A DNA stretch of 8,065 nt, taken from contig JAVWTD010000049.1 of NCBI GenBank assembly GCA_036667875.1, forward strand, positions 1 to 8,065, read 5' to 3'. The position numbers were made by a program, and so were the translations under genes. Under the pieces are notes generated by a model. It saw nothing but the letters and a program-made list of their open reading frames with translations. It had not been told where the DNA came from and searched no databases. The stretch's first letter is position 1, and the number at the start of each line of letters is the position of its first letter. This DNA comes from CAJGDV01 sp036667875 (GTDB lineage: Bacteria; Bacillota_I; Bacilli_A; RF39; UBA660). Of this stretch, positions 7,121-8,065 are shown piece after piece.

Positions 7121-7796
7121 ATTAGGAATAATAGGAGGAGTAGGAAGTAAAGCGTCAGCATATTTTTATGATATGATTTTAGATAATACAAAGGTAAATA
7201 AAGACCAAGACCATATAAATATGATTATTCTAAATCATGCTACAATACCTGATAGAACTTCCTATATTCTTGACAATACCAAAGAAAACCCATTAAAAGC
7301 CTTAAAAGAAGATGTTAAACTACTAAATAAACTAGGCTGCAAGATGATTGCAATACCTTGCAATACATCATGCTATTTTCATGAATCACTTCAAAGAAAA
7401 TCTAAAATACCCGTTAATAATATGGTAGAAGATACAATCAACTACCTAAAAAACAAAGGAGTAAAATCAGTTTATATTCTAGCAACAACTGGTACTGTCT
7501 CTTCATCTCTATACCAAAATGCTTGCCTAAAATTTGGTTTAGATTATAGAATACCAACTAAAGATAACCAAGAATTAGTAATGTCAACAATTTATGACGA
7601 TATAAAATGTGGCAAAAAAGTTGATATAAATAAATGGAATAAAATAATAGAAGGTGCTAGTGAAGAAGCAATAATACTAGGATGTACAGAACTTTCAATC
7701 CTTAAAAAAGAATTAAAATTAGAAAGTAATTATATAGACCCATTAGAAATTCAAACTGATATTATATTAAAATATTTTAATAAAGAACATATTTAA
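7104..7796 (+). CDS. Aspartate/glutamate racemase family protein, probable aspartate racemase
   Basis: A 230-residue cytosolic, cofactor-independent racemase. It opens with LGIIGGVGSKASAYFYDMI (7-25), followed by NHATIPDRT (44-52), a motif typical of the aspartate rather than glutamate branch. Both catalytic cysteines are present: Cys86 in IPCNTSC (84-90) and Cys194 in LGCTELS (192-198). It interconverts L- and D-Asp. The ORF overlaps the asparagine synthase by 17 bases. A second in-frame ATG at 7110 gives MKDKLGIIGG, closer to family N-termini, and would shorten the overlap to 11 bases. Neither start has a clear ribosome binding site, so translation probably depends on ribosomes finishing the upstream gene. 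With the ATP-grasp ligase two genes back, its likely job is supplying D-Asp for the wall. Glutamate or broad-specificity racemization remains possible. Confidence 0.88.
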   Translation: MFMKDKLGIIGGVGSKASAYFYDMILDNTKVNKDQDHINMIILNHATIPDRTSYILDNTKENPLKALKEDVKLLNKLGCKMIAIPCNTSCYFHESLQRKSKIPVNNMVEDTINYLKNKGVKSVYILATTGTVSSSLYQNACLKFGLDYRIPTKDNQELVMSTIYDDIKCGKKVDINKWNKIIEGASEEAIILGCTELSILKKELKLESNYIDPLEIQTDIILKYFNKEHI

Positions 7797-7807
7797 TGTT
7801 CTTTTTT
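7782..7807 (+). terminator. Terminator overlapping the racemase TAA
   Basis: AAAGAACAT (7782-7790) pairs perfectly with ATGTTCTTT (7796-7804) around an ATTTA loop, and the T-run continues to 7807. The stop codon (7794-7796) sits in the loop and at the base of the 3' arm, so the 5' arm encodes the last residues (KEHI). Confidence 0.87.
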
Positions 7808-7835
7808 GTTTGCTATATACTTTAATTATTAAATT

Positions 7836-7844
7836 TGTTATACT
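7836..7844 (+). promoter_or_regulatory. Possible extended -10 promoter of the prepilin-like gene
   Basis: TGT TATACT (7836-7844) is a TGn-extended -10 with five of six hexamer matches. No good -35 is found at 16-18 bases spacing. The start is expected near 7851, about 19 bases before the ATG at 7870. AGGA (7858-7861) is a weak ribosome binding site at suitable distance. Confidence 0.5.
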
Positions 7845-7869
7845 TGTTTTAGAAAGTAGGAACTACATA

Positions 7870-8065
7870 ATGAAAAAAAATGCGTTTACGCTTATAGAAC
7901 TTTTAGCAGTAATTCTGATTCTTGGAATCATTGCATTAATTGCAATACCAACAATAACAAAGATTCTTGATGAGTCAAAGATGGGAGCGTTCTCTTCTTC
8001 TACGACAGAAATTGCTAAAATAATTGAACAAGAATGCCAAGTATCTATTATTAAAAATACTGGGG
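7870..8065 (+). CDS. Type IV prepilin-like protein, N-terminal part only
   Basis: Sixty-five residues are visible before the window ends. The leader is short and basic (MKKNA). It is followed by FTLIELLAVILILG, continuing hydrophobic to a Pro at position 22 of the predicted mature chain, with Glu at position 5: the classic prepilin N-terminal cleavage and methylation domain. The next part, KILDESKMGAFSSST, is hydrophilic as in pilin headgroup linkers. Such proteins are cut by a prepilin peptidase and assembled into a pilus, competence pseudopilus (ComGC-like) or type II secretion pseudopilus. The residue before the cut is Ala, not the usual Gly. No assembly ATPase or peptidase is in view, so the system cannot be named. 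Start choice rests on the leader and the weak AGGA upstream. Confidence 0.86.
   Translation, partial: MKKNAFTLIELLAVILILGIIALIAIPTITKILDESKMGAFSSSTTEIAKIIEQECQVSIIKNTG

Noticed and set aside
204..7796. Mycoplasma-type code with TGA as Trp
   Set aside because: All Trp codons in the open frames are TGG and the frames are full length without TGA read-through, so the standard bacterial code fits.
1..8065. CRISPR array, insertion sequence or defence system
   Set aside because: No spaced direct repeats, transposase or nuclease motifs were found; the gene content is cell wall and pilin-related.

Overview
The window looks like a chromosomal piece of a very AT-rich Bacillota, probably of the Bacilli/Mollicutes-related gut lineages. 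The reasons are the strongly A-rich coding strand, AAGGAGG-type ribosome binding sites, sigma-A-like promoters, FemAB/YtgP-type cell-wall genes, and TGG (not TGA) for every Trp. Lineage placement is inference from style. All seven genes lie on the + strand, and stops are TAA or TAG only.

Layout. Bases 1-203 hold the 3' end of an unseen upstream unit (a GC-rich hairpin, then a terminator-like hairpin overlapping a second alternative hairpin), followed by a perfect-consensus promoter. Bases 204-1064 are a single-gene unit for a putative HExxH zinc-peptidase-like protein of unknown role. Bases 1124-5202 are a three-gene operon: a FemAB-family peptidoglycan bridge aminoacyltransferase, an ATP-grasp ligase that resembles D-aspartate ligase, and a YtgP/MurJ-like 14-helix flippase. 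Bases 5276-7796 are a two-gene operon: a class B (glutamine-hydrolysing) asparagine synthase and an aspartate/glutamate racemase. From base 7870 a type IV prepilin-like gene begins and runs off the window.

The five middle genes read as one cell-wall pathway. The racemase would supply D-Asp. The ATP-grasp ligase would activate it and join it to the stem-peptide diamino acid. The asparagine-synthase homologue could amidate it to D-Asn, as the AsnH-type enzyme does in Lactococcus. The flippase would export lipid II. The FemAB protein is the extra piece, because D-Asp bridges in Enterococcus faecium and Lactococcus are made by the ligase alone; it may add an L-amino acid to the same or another bridge. 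Substrate assignments are inferred from family resemblance and neighbourhood.

Regulatory architecture is compact. All three complete transcription units end in a hairpin terminator that begins at or before the last gene's stop codon, each followed within about 100 bases by a new promoter and a short leader. No mobile element, CRISPR array, tRNA or complete rRNA gene was seen.
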